A DNA stretch of 64,000 nucleotides from positions 1,798,001 to 1,862,000 of the forward strand of contig NZ_CP047654.1 of assembly GCF_030408915.1 (NCBI RefSeq), in the 5' to 3' direction. Shown piece by piece: positions 16,179 to 24,833 of this stretch. Positions within the stretch are counted from its first letter, which is position 1; every line of letters begins with the position of its first letter. The translations under genes were made by a program, and so were the position numbers. The notes beneath the pieces are model-generated. The model was not told the DNA's origin. It made no database searches and worked only from the letters and a program-made list of their open reading frames with translations. This DNA is from Corynebacterium guangdongense (lineage in GTDB: Bacteria > Actinomycetota > Actinomycetes > Mycobacteriales > Mycobacteriaceae).

Positions 16179-17936
16179 ATGACTCTTGAGAACAATGCGC
16201 AGTACGCCGTCTGGGCGCCCGTCCCGGACGAGGTCCAGCTGGTCGTCGAGGTGGACGGCGAGGAAAGGTCCTTCGGGATGCAGCCGGCCGAGGGCGGTTG
16301 GTGGGTCTGCCGCGACGGGGACGCCCCACGCACCCCGGGAACCCGCTACGGGTTCCGGGTCCGCACGGGCCGCAGCTGGTCCACGTCCCTGCCCGATCCC
16401 CGCACGACCTCCCAGCCGGACGGCGTCCACGGCCTCTCCGAACTCTCCGCCACCGACTTCGACTGGACCGACGAGAACTACCGGGGCATCGCCCTCAAGG
16501 ACATGATCATCTACGAACTCCACGTCGGCACCTTCACCCCGGAGGGCACGTTCGACGGGGTGATCGCCAAACTCGACCACCTCAGGGACCTCGGCGTCAA
16601 CGCCATCGAGCTGATGCCGGTCCAGCCTTTCGGCGGCGGGCGCAACTGGGGCTACGACGGGGTGGACTGGTTCGCGGTGCACGCGTCGTACGGCGGCCGC
16701 GAGGGCCTCAAGAGGCTTGTCGACGCCGCGCACAACGCCGGCGTCGCCGTCATCCTCGACGTCGTCTACAACCACTTCGGCCCCGACGGAAACTACAACG
16801 GCATGTTCGGCCCCTACACCTCCGGCGGCAACACCGGCTGGGGCGAACTGGTGAACTTCTCCAACGCGGACTCCGACGAGGTCCGCGCCTACGTCCTCGA
16901 CGCGGTCGACCAGTGGCTCGACGAGTTCCACGTCGACGGCCTGCGCCTGGACGCGGTCCACTCCTTCGACGACCGCGGCGCCTACTCCATCATGGAGCAG
17001 ATGCAGCAGGTCGCCGACGAGGTCGCCGCCCTGGACGGGCGCCCGCGCAGCCTGATCGCCGAGTCCGACCTCAACAATCCCCGCCTGCTCACCGGCACCG
17101 AATTCGGCGGCTACGGCCTGGCCGGCCAGTGGGTGGACGACATCCACCACGCGCTGCACACGGTGGTCTCCGGCGAGCGTTTCGCCTACTACAGGGACTT
17201 CGGCAGCGTGGAGACGCTGGTCGAATCCCTGCGGGACGGCTGGTTCTTCACCGGCACGTTCTCCTCCCACCGTGGTCGCACCCACGGCCGCGCCATCGAT
17301 CCGGGGAAGGTCTCGGCCGCCCAGCTGGTCACCTACACCACGACGCACGACCAGACCGGCAACCGCGCCTCCGGTGACCGCCCCTCCATGAACCTCTCAC
17401 CCGAGCAGCAGGTCCTCAAGGCCGCGGTCATCTACGCCTCCCCGTACACCCCGATGCTGTTCATGGGCGAGGAGTTCGGCGCGCGGACCCCGTTCCCCTT
17501 CTTCTGCTCCCACACCGACCCGCACCTCAACAAGGCCACCCGGGAGGGCCGCCTGAAGGAGTTCGCGGCGCTGGGCTGGAACGAGGAGGACGTCCCGGAC
17601 CCCTCCGATCCGGCGACCTTCGAGTCGGCGAAGCTGGACTGGACCTTCGACGGCACTCAGGAACGCATTCTCGACGCCTACCGGACGCTGCTGCGGATGC
17701 GCCGGGAGCTGGAGCTGCCCTACCCGGATCTGGCGACCTTCGAGGTGACCGGCGGCGCGAACTGGCTCAGCTACATCGCCGGCGCCCACGGCGAGTACCG
17801 CCTGGTCGCGAACCTCTCCGACACGGAGGTCACGGTTCCCTTCGGTGGCGGGCTGCTCTACTCCTTCACCGAGCCGGAGGTCGGCGCGACGCAGACCCGC
17901 CTCGGCCCCTGGGGCTTCGCCCTCCTGGCCAACTGA
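16179..17936 (+). CDS. treZ: Malto-oligosyltrehalose trehalohydrolase TreZ
   Basis: A 585-residue GH13 enzyme that releases trehalose from the maltooligosyl trehalose made by TreY. The N-terminal beta domain (YAVWAPVPDEVQLVVEVDGE) is followed by the barrel: NWGYDGVDWFAVHASYG, VVYNHFGPDGNY, GLRLDAVH with nucleophile D258, LIAESDLNNPRL with acid E295, and TTHDQTGNRASGDR with D391. MFMGEEFGARTPFPFF is typical of TreZ. The length is normal. No ribosome binding site is visible; TAGCCT sits seven bases before the ATG, so the message is probably leaderless. It converges on ilvA with a 6-bp gap. Confidence 0.96.
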   Translation: MTLENNAQYAVWAPVPDEVQLVVEVDGEERSFGMQPAEGGWWVCRDGDAPRTPGTRYGFRVRTGRSWSTSLPDPRTTSQPDGVHGLSELSATDFDWTDENYRGIALKDMIIYELHVGTFTPEGTFDGVIAKLDHLRDLGVNAIELMPVQPFGGGRNWGYDGVDWFAVHASYGGREGLKRLVDAAHNAGVAVILDVVYNHFGPDGNYNGMFGPYTSGGNTGWGELVNFSNADSDEVRAYVLDAVDQWLDEFHVDGLRLDAVHSFDDRGAYSIMEQMQQVADEVAALDGRPRSLIAESDLNNPRLLTGTEFGGYGLAGQWVDDIHHALHTVVSGERFAYYRDFGSVETLVESLRDGWFFTGTFSSHRGRTHGRAIDPGKVSAAQLVTYTTTHDQTGNRASGDRPSMNLSPEQQVLKAAVIYASPYTPMLFMGEEFGARTPFPFFCSHTDPHLNKATREGRLKEFAALGWNEEDVPDPSDPATFESAKLDWTFDGTQERILDAYRTLLRMRRELELPYPDLATFEVTGGANWLSYIAGAHGEYRLVANLSDTEVTVPFGGGLLYSFTEPEVGATQTRLGPWGFALLAN

Positions 17937-17942
17937 CGGCGG

Positions 17943-19235
17943 CTAGTTGGTGACCAGGTACTCGTACTCCGGGGTGCCCGGCTCCAGGTGGCGGCAGTCG
18001 ATGCGGGAGGCGTTCATCCTCCCGATCAGCGCGTCAAAATCGGAGGCACGCCCCAGCTCGAGGCCGACCAGCGCGGCGCCGGTCTCGCGGTTGTTGCGCT
18101 TGAGGTAGTCGAAGAGGGTGATGTCGTCGTCCGGGCCGAGGATGTCGGTGAGGAAGGACAGCAGCTGGCCCGGCTCCTGGGGGAAGTTGACCAGGAAGTA
18201 GTGCTTCAGGCCGCGGTAGACCAGCGAGCGCTCCATGATCTCGGCGTAGCGCAGCACGTCATTGTTGCCGCCGGAGATGATGCACACGACGACCTCGCCC
18301 GGGGTGATGCTGACCTCGCGCAGGCCCGCCACCGACAGTGCCCCGGCCGGCTCGGCGATGATGCCCTCGGACTGGTACAGGTCCAGCATCTCGGTGGCGA
18401 CGGCGCCCTCGTCGGCGGCGACCAGGTGCAGGCGGCCCTGGTTGGCCTCGGCGATCCGGTAGTTCAGGTCGCCGGTGCGGGCGACCGACGCCCCGTCGAC
18501 GAAGGTGTCGACGCTGCCCAGGGTGATCGGGCCGCCGTTGTCCAGGGCGGCCGCCAGCGACTTGGCGCCGGCCGGTTCCACCCCGATGACGGCGGTGCGC
18601 GGGGCCATGTCGGCGACGTAGCTGAGGACTCCGCCGAGCAGTCCGCCGCCGCCGACGGGGACGAAGACGCTGTCCATGCTCTTGCCCAGCGAGGTCAGCT
18701 GGGAGACGATCTCGGCGGCGACGGTGCCCTGACCGATCACGGTGTCGCGGGCGTCGAAAGGCTCGATCAGCGTCGCGCCCCGCTCGGCGGCGTCGGCACG
18801 CGCGGCCGCGGAAGCCTCGTCGAAGGTGGCGCCGACCAGCACGACCTCGACGTTCGGCCCACCGTGCACGGCGATGCGGTCACGCTTCTGTTTGGGGGTC
18901 TTGTTGGGCACGAAGATCTTGCCCTGGATGCCCATGGTGCGGCAGGCGTAGGCCACGCCCTGCGCATGGTTGCCCGCGGAGGCGGCCACGACGCCGGCGG
19001 CCTTCTCCTCCTCGGTGAGATTCGAGATGGCGTAGTACGCCCCGCGGATCTTGTAGGAGCGCACGTCCTGCAGGTCCTCACGCTTGAGGTAGACCTCGGC
19101 GCCGGTCTCCTCCGACAGGCGCGGGCAGTACTGCAGCGGGGTCGGGGCAATCACCGAGGAAATTCGAGCCTGCGCCATCTGAATGTCGGACGCGCGCACG
19201 GGAACGAAGGTGTGGGGTGATTGCTGTGTCGTCAT
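17943..19235 (-). CDS. ilvA: Threonine ammonia-lyase (threonine dehydratase) IlvA
   Basis: A 430-residue PLP enzyme that deaminates threonine to 2-oxobutyrate, the committed step to isoleucine. The PLP lysine is K62 in RSYKIRGAYYAI; AASAGNHAQGVA and the glycine loop GGGGLLGG bind substrate and cofactor phosphate. The last 90 residues form one ACT-like regulatory domain (FPQEPGQLLSFLTDILGPDDDITLFDYLKRN), as in the short corynebacterial enzyme rather than the two-domain E. coli one; it is the expected site of isoleucine feedback. The ATG at 19235 has TATCAT eight bases upstream, suggesting a leaderless message. Confidence 0.95.
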   Translation of the reverse strand: MTTQQSPHTFVPVRASDIQMAQARISSVIAPTPLQYCPRLSEETGAEVYLKREDLQDVRSYKIRGAYYAISNLTEEEKAAGVVAASAGNHAQGVAYACRTMGIQGKIFVPNKTPKQKRDRIAVHGGPNVEVVLVGATFDEASAAARADAAERGATLIEPFDARDTVIGQGTVAAEIVSQLTSLGKSMDSVFVPVGGGGLLGGVLSYVADMAPRTAVIGVEPAGAKSLAAALDNGGPITLGSVDTFVDGASVARTGDLNYRIAEANQGRLHLVAADEGAVATEMLDLYQSEGIIAEPAGALSVAGLREVSITPGEVVVCIISGGNNDVLRYAEIMERSLVYRGLKHYFLVNFPQEPGQLLSFLTDILGPDDDITLFDYLKRNNRETGAALVGLELGRASDFDALIGRMNASRIDCRHLEPGTPEYEYLVTN

Positions 19236-19243
19236 GTGCGTCG

Positions 19244-19249
19244 ATGATA
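19244..19249 (-). promoter_or_regulatory. ilvA: -10 element TATCAT, leaderless start of ilvA
   Basis: TATCAT on the minus strand, eight bases before the ilvA ATG. Confidence 0.4.
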
Positions 19250-19336
19250 CTCCTGCGGACCCGGTATCCGTGCCGATGGGCCGGGTAGCCCGTATCCTCG
19301 ACGGTAACGCTTCTCCCGCGAAAGGGAACCTGCCGC

Positions 19337-20053
19337 ATGAGTGTCCGCCTCGCCGTCACCTCCGACCTTCATCTCGGCGCCGCCAACTCTCCGGGGCTGC
19401 CGTGGCTCGTCGGCACCGCGCGTCGCCACGCCGAGGACGGCGCCCGGGCCCTGGTGATCGCGGGCGATCTGGTCCACCGCGACGTCGAGGTCGGCGGCGT
19501 CGTCGCCCCGCTGGTCGACGCCCTGAGCGCCATCGCCGAACGCCTGCCCGTCCTGTTCATCTACGGCAACCACGACGCGGCGATCGGGCTGGCCGACGCC
19601 ATGCCCCCGATCGACGGCGCGGTCGCGGTCGACTCCGTCACTCCTGTCGAGGTCCGGCTGCCGGGCGTTCCGTTGCTCTTCCACTGCGCCAGCGTGGCCT
19701 CCGATCCCGATCGGCGGGGCATCGCGGAGGCCTTCCCGGTCGCGCCACGCCCGAACGGACGCGTCGGGGTGTTCCACACGAGCCTGCACGGCGGTTTCCA
19801 CCCCGTGCCGTGCCTGCCCGCCAGCGTCGATCAGCTCGCGTCCCGTAATTATGAGGCCTGGATTCTGGGGCACATCCACCACGCCCGCGTGGTCACTGAG
19901 CAGCCCCCCATCTTCTGGCCCGGCCAGGGTGACATGCGCGATCTGCGCGTGAGGCCGCTGCCCGCAGCATCAGTCACGGGTTCACCGGGGATTCATCAAA
20001 CTTCAACCTTTCGGACCTCAGGTCGTGGCCGGAACGTAACTTCTCAACGGTAG
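19337..20053 (+). CDS. Calcineurin-like metallophosphoesterase (SbcD/YhaO-like)
   Basis: A 238-residue phosphoesterase with the full metal-binding set: SDLHLG (D10, H12), GDLVHRD, GNHD, the histidine in HTSLHGGFH, and GHIHHARV. The order and the C-terminal PPIFWPGQGDMRDLRV resemble SbcD/Mre11-type nucleases, but no SbcC-like partner is next to it, so DNA as substrate is only a guess. The ATG at 19337 has AAAGGGA upstream. The last 30 residues (after DLRVRPLP) are unlike the family and lie over the probable promoter region of the next gene. Confidence 0.8.
   Translation: MSVRLAVTSDLHLGAANSPGLPWLVGTARRHAEDGARALVIAGDLVHRDVEVGGVVAPLVDALSAIAERLPVLFIYGNHDAAIGLADAMPPIDGAVAVDSVTPVEVRLPGVPLLFHCASVASDPDRRGIAEAFPVAPRPNGRVGVFHTSLHGGFHPVPCLPASVDQLASRNYEAWILGHIHHARVVTEQPPIFWPGQGDMRDLRVRPLPAASVTGSPGIHQTSTFRTSGRGRNVTSQR
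19980..20008 (+). promoter_or_regulatory. Triple TTCA direct repeat resembling a PHO box
   Basis: GTTCACC at 19980, ATTCATC at 19991 and CTTCAACC at 20001 place TTCA at 19981, 19992 and 20002, that is 11 and 10 bp apart. Actinobacterial phosphate-response boxes are built from GTTCACC-like 11-bp repeats. The site is inside the 3' end of the phosphoesterase frame and about 105-135 bp upstream of the next start. Confidence 0.35.
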
Positions 20054-20113
20054 CTGTTATAGAAGTGCCAGTTTTCTGGCAAAACTATGACAGCCCTCGT
20101 TTTGGAGACTTAC

Positions 20114-21997
20114 GTGACCATTCGTCGTTCCGCCACCGCCATCGCCGCCGCGGCCGCCACCTCCCTGGCCATCCTGGCCGTCCCGGCCACCGCCGCCATC
20201 GTCGATGAGCCCTCCTCGCACGTCGGTTCCGGCGCCCTCACCCTGGAGGCGGTCGGCTCCTACGATTCCGGGGTCTTCGACGCCTCCGCCGCCGAGATCG
20301 TCTCCTTCCACCCGGAATCCGCGTCTATCCTCACGGTCAACGCGCACTCGGGCCAGGTCGACGTCATTGACGCCTCCGACGTCACCGATCTGACGCTGAA
20401 GTCCTCCGTCGAGGTCGCCGGCCACGTCATCAACTCCGTCGCCGTCCGCGCCGACGGCCTGGTCATCGCCACCGCCGAGCCCGCCGACGACAAGACCGCC
20501 CCGGGCAAGGTCGTCTTCTTCGACGCCAACGACCCGGAGGGCGGCATCCTCCACGAGGTGACGGTCGGTTCCCTTCCCGACATGGTCACCTTCAACGAGG
20601 ACGGCACCTACGCGCTGGTCGCCAACGAGGGCGAACCCGCCGAAGACTACTCCGTCGATCCGGAGGGCTCCGTCTCCGTCATCACCGTCCCGGCCAACAT
20701 CGAGAGGATCACCGAGGCGACCGGCCGCACCGCCGGCTTTGAGGCGTGGAACGGCGTCTCCCGCGAGGAACTCTTCGCCGACGACAACATCCGGGTCTAC
20801 GGCCCGGAAGGCTCCAACGCGCAGAACTTCGAGCCGGAGTACATCACCGTCGACGGTGACACCGCCTACGTCGCCCTCCAGGAAAACAACGCCGTCGCCG
20901 TCGTCGACGTCCCGACCGCCACCGTCACCGACATCTGGGGACTGGGCACCATCGACCGCGGGATCCACCCGTTCGACCCCTCGGACCGGGACGGCGAGTT
21001 CAACCCGCGCACCTACGAGGGGGTCAAGGCCTTCCCCCTGCCCGACGCCATCGATTCCTACACCGTCGGCGGTGTGACCTACATCGTGACCGCCAACGAG
21101 GGCGACGCCCGTGACTGGGAGGGCTACTCCGAGGAGCTCCGCTTCAAGGACGTCGGCGATCCGGAGGAGACCGACATCGTCCTGAGCGAGAGCATCGACG
21201 CCGCCCTGCAGGACGACGCCGAACTCGGCCGCATGAACATCACCACGGCCAACGGCGTCACGGACGGCGTCCTCGAGGAGATCTACACCTACGGCGGGCG
21301 CGGTTTCTCCATCTACAACGCCGAGAGCGGCGAGCTCGTCTACTACTCCGGCGACGACTTCGAGAAGCACACCCACGCCGCCAACCCGGAGTTCTTCAAC
21401 TCCAACCACTCGGAATCCAACTTCGAGGGCCGCTCCGACGACAAGGGCCCGGAGCCGGAGTCCGTCGTCCTGGCCGAGCTCAACGGCAGGACCTACGCCT
21501 TCATCGCCAACGAGCGCGTCGGCGGCGTCATGGTCTACGACGTCACCGACCCGGCCGCGCCGGTGTACTCCTCCTACCTGAACAACCGCGACTTCAGCGT
21601 CGACATGGAGTCCTTCCTCGACGAGGAGGGCAACCTCACCGCCGAGGGCCAGGCAGCCCTGCCGACGGCCGGCGACCTCGGTCCGGAGGGCCAGCACTAC
21701 ATCGCCCCACAGGACTCCCCGAACGGTCGCCCGCTGCTGGTCGTCGGCAACGAGGTCTCCGGCACGACCACCGTGTTCGAGATCAAGGGCACCGACGCCG
21801 ACCTGGAGGCGCTGTCCGCCCGGTCCTCCTCCACCGGCGCCGCCGACCTGGGTTCCTCCACCGGCGCCGCGACCGGCGCCCTCGCCCTCGTCATCGGCCT
21901 GATCGCGGCGGTCGGCGGCGTCGTCGCCACCACTCCGGGCCTGCTGAACCTGCTCCCGGCCGACGTCCGCGGCCAGCTCGAGGCGCGTCTGCGCTAG
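20114..21997 (+). CDS. Secreted, membrane-anchored beta-propeller protein (choice-of-anchor I family)
   Basis: A 627-residue exported protein. A signal peptide (VTIRRSATAIAAAAATSL, cleavage near ATAAIV) is followed by a beta-propeller: SFHPESASILTVNAHSGQVDVID, VTFNEDGTYALVANEGEP, VANEGDARDWEGYSEE analogue at about residue 330, then KGPEPESVVLAELNGRTYAFIANERVGGVMVYD. These stretches mark the choice-of-anchor I family, whose relatives include phytase-like and alkaline-phosphatase-associated surface proteins. A C-terminal hydrophobic helix (ATGALALVIGLIAAVGGVVA) and a basic end keep it at the cell surface. The GTG at 20114 has GGAG seven bases upstream; an ATG at 20087 would spoil the signal peptide. 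Activity unproven. Confidence 0.8.
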   Translation: MTIRRSATAIAAAAATSLAILAVPATAAIVDEPSSHVGSGALTLEAVGSYDSGVFDASAAEIVSFHPESASILTVNAHSGQVDVIDASDVTDLTLKSSVEVAGHVINSVAVRADGLVIATAEPADDKTAPGKVVFFDANDPEGGILHEVTVGSLPDMVTFNEDGTYALVANEGEPAEDYSVDPEGSVSVITVPANIERITEATGRTAGFEAWNGVSREELFADDNIRVYGPEGSNAQNFEPEYITVDGDTAYVALQENNAVAVVDVPTATVTDIWGLGTIDRGIHPFDPSDRDGEFNPRTYEGVKAFPLPDAIDSYTVGGVTYIVTANEGDARDWEGYSEELRFKDVGDPEETDIVLSESIDAALQDDAELGRMNITTANGVTDGVLEEIYTYGGRGFSIYNAESGELVYYSGDDFEKHTHAANPEFFNSNHSESNFEGRSDDKGPEPESVVLAELNGRTYAFIANERVGGVMVYDVTDPAAPVYSSYLNNRDFSVDMESFLDEEGNLTAEGQAALPTAGDLGPEGQHYIAPQDSPNGRPLLVVGNEVSGTTTVFEIKGTDADLEALSARSSSTGAADLGSSTGAATGALALVIGLIAAVGGVVATTPGLLNLLPADVRGQLEARLR

Positions 21998-22067
21998 TCC
22001 GTGTCCCCCTGCCGCCTTTCCCGCGGTCGTGCCGAACGTGGGAGGGTGATAAGTTCAATGAAGATTT

Positions 22068-22098
22068 GGCCTCAGTGAGAGCTCCAAGCACTGGGGCC
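22068..22098 (+). terminator. Hairpin after the beta-propeller gene
   Basis: GGCCTCAGTG (22068-22077) pairs with CACTGGGGCC (22089-22098) with one G-T pair and an 11-nt loop, followed by TTCCCTATTCC. A terminator or an attenuator for the next gene, which starts 49 bp further on. Confidence 0.4.
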
Positions 22099-22147
22099 TT
22101 CCCTATTCCTCCCCTCCAGTCTCCGAAATCTTCCCGAGGAGTTCCCT

Positions 22148-22786
22148 GTGAACCGTCGCCTCCCCATCGCCCTCGCCACCGCGGCCGCCACCATGATCAC
22201 CATGACCGTCCCCGCTGTCGCCGACGAAGCCCCGTCGTCCGGCCCCGATACGACCGACGCCCCCGCTGCGGCCGCCGGGGACGTCACCGTGGAGCAGGAG
22301 CCCGACTCCTCCGCCCCGCTGTCCAGCGGTTCCTCCGGGTCCGCGGGGACGACTGAGGCCACCGACCAGGGGACCCTCCCAGGCCTCGACGAGCAGGGCC
22401 GCTGCCCGAACGGCGAGCTCCCCGCGTACCCGGCGGCGGACCCGGACGAGAAGGTCAAGGAGGACACCTTCCTCGGCCCCTACGCTCTCTTCGAGGAGCT
22501 GACCGGCTCCTCCATCCCGGGCGCGGCCACCGACACCCCGACGGGCGCGGACGAGTTCGGCTGCACCGAGGAGCAGCAGATGAACCCTGCCGACTACCCG
22601 GAGTGGATGCACTCCTCCCTCTTCCCCTCGGAGGAGGTCAAGATGGTCATGGCCGTCATTGAGGCCATGCTCATCGTCGGCATGACCGCGACCCAGGTCG
22701 GCGCCGTCGCGGTCCAGTTTGTTCCGGGCGCGCGCGAGGAGTTCCGGAGCTTCCTGACCTCCCTCGGCGTCAACGTCGACGCCTAG
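22148..22786 (+). CDS. Secreted protein of unknown function
   Basis: A 212-residue exported protein. The signal peptide (NRRLPIALATAAATMITM, cleavage after AVADE region) leads into a Ser/Pro/Thr-rich acidic linker (about 28-80), then a compact part with two cysteines (GRCPNGELPAYP and FGCTEEQ) that may form a disulfide, and an amphipathic to hydrophobic helix near residues 165-190 (VKMVMAVIEAMLIVGMTAT). I recognise no family. The GTG start at 22148 has GAGGAG about seven bases upstream. Codon use fits the genome. A strong bidirectional hairpin follows. Confidence 0.6.
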   Translation: MNRRLPIALATAAATMITMTVPAVADEAPSSGPDTTDAPAAAAGDVTVEQEPDSSAPLSSGSSGSAGTTEATDQGTLPGLDEQGRCPNGELPAYPAADPDEKVKEDTFLGPYALFEELTGSSIPGAATDTPTGADEFGCTEEQQMNPADYPEWMHSSLFPSEEVKMVMAVIEAMLIVGMTATQVGAVAVQFVPGAREEFRSFLTSLGVNVDA

Positions 22787-22806
22787 TCCGGGGCCGGAAC
22801 AAGAAA

Positions 22807-22840
22807 CTGCCCGCCCGCCGAGAAATCGGCGGGCGGGCAG
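22807..22840. terminator. Strong bidirectional terminator hairpin
   Basis: A perfect 15-bp stem (22807-22821 with 22826-22840) and a GAAA tetraloop sit between two convergent genes. Read leftwards it is followed by TTTCTTGTTCC, so it should end the minus-strand methyltransferase transcript best. Confidence 0.85.
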
Positions 22841-22857
22841 CGTCGTCAAGCGGCGGT

Positions 22858-24060
22858 CTAGAACAGCTCGTCAGAGGCGATGCGCGCGCCCTCGACCAGC
22901 GCCTCCAGCTTGGCCCAGGCGATCTGCTGGTGCAGACGGCCACCGAGGCCACAGTCGGAGGAGGCGATGACGTTCTCCGGGCCGACCTGCTCGGCGAACT
23001 TGATGATGCGGTCGGCGATCAGACGCGGGTGCTCGATGGCGTTGGTGGAGTGCGAGATCAGACCCGGGTAGAGCTTGTAGCCCTGCGGCAGCTCGCGGTT
23101 GCGCCAGACACGCCACTCGTGCGCGTGACGCGGGCTGGAACCCTCGAAGGACACGCCACCGACCTTGGCCTCCATGATGACGTCGATGATGTCTTCGAAG
23201 GGGACGTCGGTGGAGTGCGGGCCGTGCCAGGAACCCCAGCAGATGTGGAGACGGGTCTGCTCGGCCGGCAGGCCCTCGAGCGCGGAGTTGATGGCGTCGA
23301 TGCGAATCTTCAGCCAGTCCTGGAAATCGGCGACGGACGGCTCCGGGTTGATCTGGTCCCAGGCCTCGGCCAGATCCGGGGCGTCGAGCTGGACGGTGAA
23401 GCCGGCGTCGGTGATGGCCTTGTACTCGTGGTGCATGGCGTCGGCGCAGGCCTGGACCAGCTCGGTCTCGGTGTCGTAGTACTCGTTCTTCAGGCGGGCC
23501 GCGGAACCCGGGGACAGCGCCGCGACGAAGGCGTCCTTGGCGCCGGCCTTGTCCATGGCCGCGCGCAGCAGCTTGACGTCGGCGGCGACCTCCTCCTGGC
23601 CGACGTAGGTGACCGGGCCGGTGAACTTCGGGTTGCCGACCTTGGCGCGGCCGGCGAAGATTCCAGACTCCGGGTCGTTGTAGGCGTCGGCGAAGATCTG
23701 ACGGTCACGGCGGTCGGCGAAGGAGGTCAACTGGATGTTGCCCGGGGTGGAACGCACGACGTCCTGGGCCGCCCAGCGGTCCTCGTCGGTCATGGTGAGG
23801 CCGCCGAGGCGGGAGAAGGAGTAGTTCCACCAGGCGCCGTAGTCGATGGCGCCGGAAGTGATGTGCCCGTACTCGCCCTCGTTGACGATGTCGACGCCCA
23901 TGTCGACCTGACGCTGGACGACCTTGTCGATGGAGTCCTGCAGGATCTCGAAGAACTTGTCCTCGGCGATGGTGCCCTCGGCACGCTGCTGGTTGGCGTC
24001 CAGCAGTTCCGGGGTGCGCGGCAGGGAGCCGACGTGGGTGGTCAGGATCTTGTTGCTCAA
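22858..24060 (-). CDS. Cobalamin-independent methionine synthase-like protein (MetE C-terminal domain family)
   Basis: A 400-residue single-barrel relative of MetE (COG0620). The N-terminus LTTHVGSLPRTPELLD, the HICWGSWHGPHSTDVPFEDI stretch (His and Cys zinc ligands), VGGVSFEGSSPRHAHEW and VIASSDCGLGGR (third ligand Cys) place it with methyltransferases that use a zinc-bound thiol. It lacks the N-terminal half of MetE, so it may act on another thiol or another methyl donor. The start is TTG at 24060: AAGGAG lies eight bases upstream and TTG directly precedes the conserved region. Convergent with the secreted protein gene across a strong terminator. Confidence 0.85.
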   Translation of the reverse strand: MSNKILTTHVGSLPRTPELLDANQQRAEGTIAEDKFFEILQDSIDKVVQRQVDMGVDIVNEGEYGHITSGAIDYGAWWNYSFSRLGGLTMTDEDRWAAQDVVRSTPGNIQLTSFADRRDRQIFADAYNDPESGIFAGRAKVGNPKFTGPVTYVGQEEVAADVKLLRAAMDKAGAKDAFVAALSPGSAARLKNEYYDTETELVQACADAMHHEYKAITDAGFTVQLDAPDLAEAWDQINPEPSVADFQDWLKIRIDAINSALEGLPAEQTRLHICWGSWHGPHSTDVPFEDIIDVIMEAKVGGVSFEGSSPRHAHEWRVWRNRELPQGYKLYPGLISHSTNAIEHPRLIADRIIKFAEQVGPENVIASSDCGLGGRLHQQIAWAKLEALVEGARIASDELF

Positions 24061-24092
24061 AGTACTTACTCCTTCAATCGGTGACGGGCTCA

Positions 24093-24098
24093 AGTGTA
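24093..24098 (-). promoter_or_regulatory. -10 element TACACT of the MetE-like gene
   Basis: TACACT on the minus strand, 32 bases upstream of the TTG start, leaving room for the AAGGAG ribosome binding site. The rest of the 263-bp gap (24061-24323) shows no gene and only weak inverted repeats. Confidence 0.4.
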
Positions 24099-24323
24099 GT
24101 GGTGTGCCCCGGGGGCGGTGGCATGTGTCCGCGCTGTCCAGACTGAGCGGTACAGAACCGGCGCAGCGGCGTCGACGCATGACGATGCCCCGTCCTGGAA
24201 TGACAACGGCGAACCGTCAGCCAGGCCGGGGCTCCGGAAATGCATACGACTGTTATTGGAAACCTACCGACGAACCGGTAAACCGCCGGGAATTTTATTC
24301 AGCGACGTCGCTTCCGCGCACGA

Positions 24324-24833
24324 TTACCCGGTGTCCGGGAAGCGGCGCACCATCGCGATGTACGGACTGTCGGCCTCCCGGCCGTGAAACTCGAAGCCGC
24401 GCCTCTCGTAGAGCCCCTTCGCCGCGCCGTTGTCCTCGTGGACGCACAGGCTCAGCCCCGGCGCGCCGAGCTCCTTCGCCAGGGCCGCGACCCGCTCGAG
24501 GAGCTGCCCGCCCAGTCCACGTCTGGCGTAACGCTTCTCGACGGCGATGGCCAGCTCCGGGATCTCCGGGGACACGTAGCCGGCGCCGTGGAGATCCTCG
24601 GTCCCCCAGATCAACCAGGACGCGCCCGCCGGGATACCCAGGTGATCGGAGACGAGCACTCCCCCGCGTTCGGGCGTCCACGCGTCCAGGTAGAAACGGT
24701 TGGCGTCGAGGAACTGCTCGGGGTCCGGATCGACGGTCTCGTCGCCGAAGACGTCGGCCAGGTAGTTGAGCCGCTTGATGTAGGTCAGGTCCGCCGGCTC
24801 CGTCTCGCGGAAGCTGAACTGCACGTCAGACAT
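24324..24833 (-). CDS. GNAT family N-acetyltransferase
   Basis: A 169-residue acetyltransferase. The acetyl-CoA loop is RRGLGGQLLERV (residues about 105-117, preceded by ELAIAVEKRYA), and the C-terminal GAAKGLYERRGFEFHGRE is motif B of the fold. The substrate is unknown. The ATG overlaps the dnaE stop codon (TGATG), so it is translated from the dnaE message by coupling. Confidence 0.88.
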   Translation of the reverse strand: MSDVQFSFRETEPADLTYIKRLNYLADVFGDETVDPDPEQFLDANRFYLDAWTPERGGVLVSDHLGIPAGASWLIWGTEDLHGAGYVSPEIPELAIAVEKRYARRGLGGQLLERVAALAKELGAPGLSLCVHEDNGAAKGLYERRGFEFHGREADSPYIAMVRRFPDTG

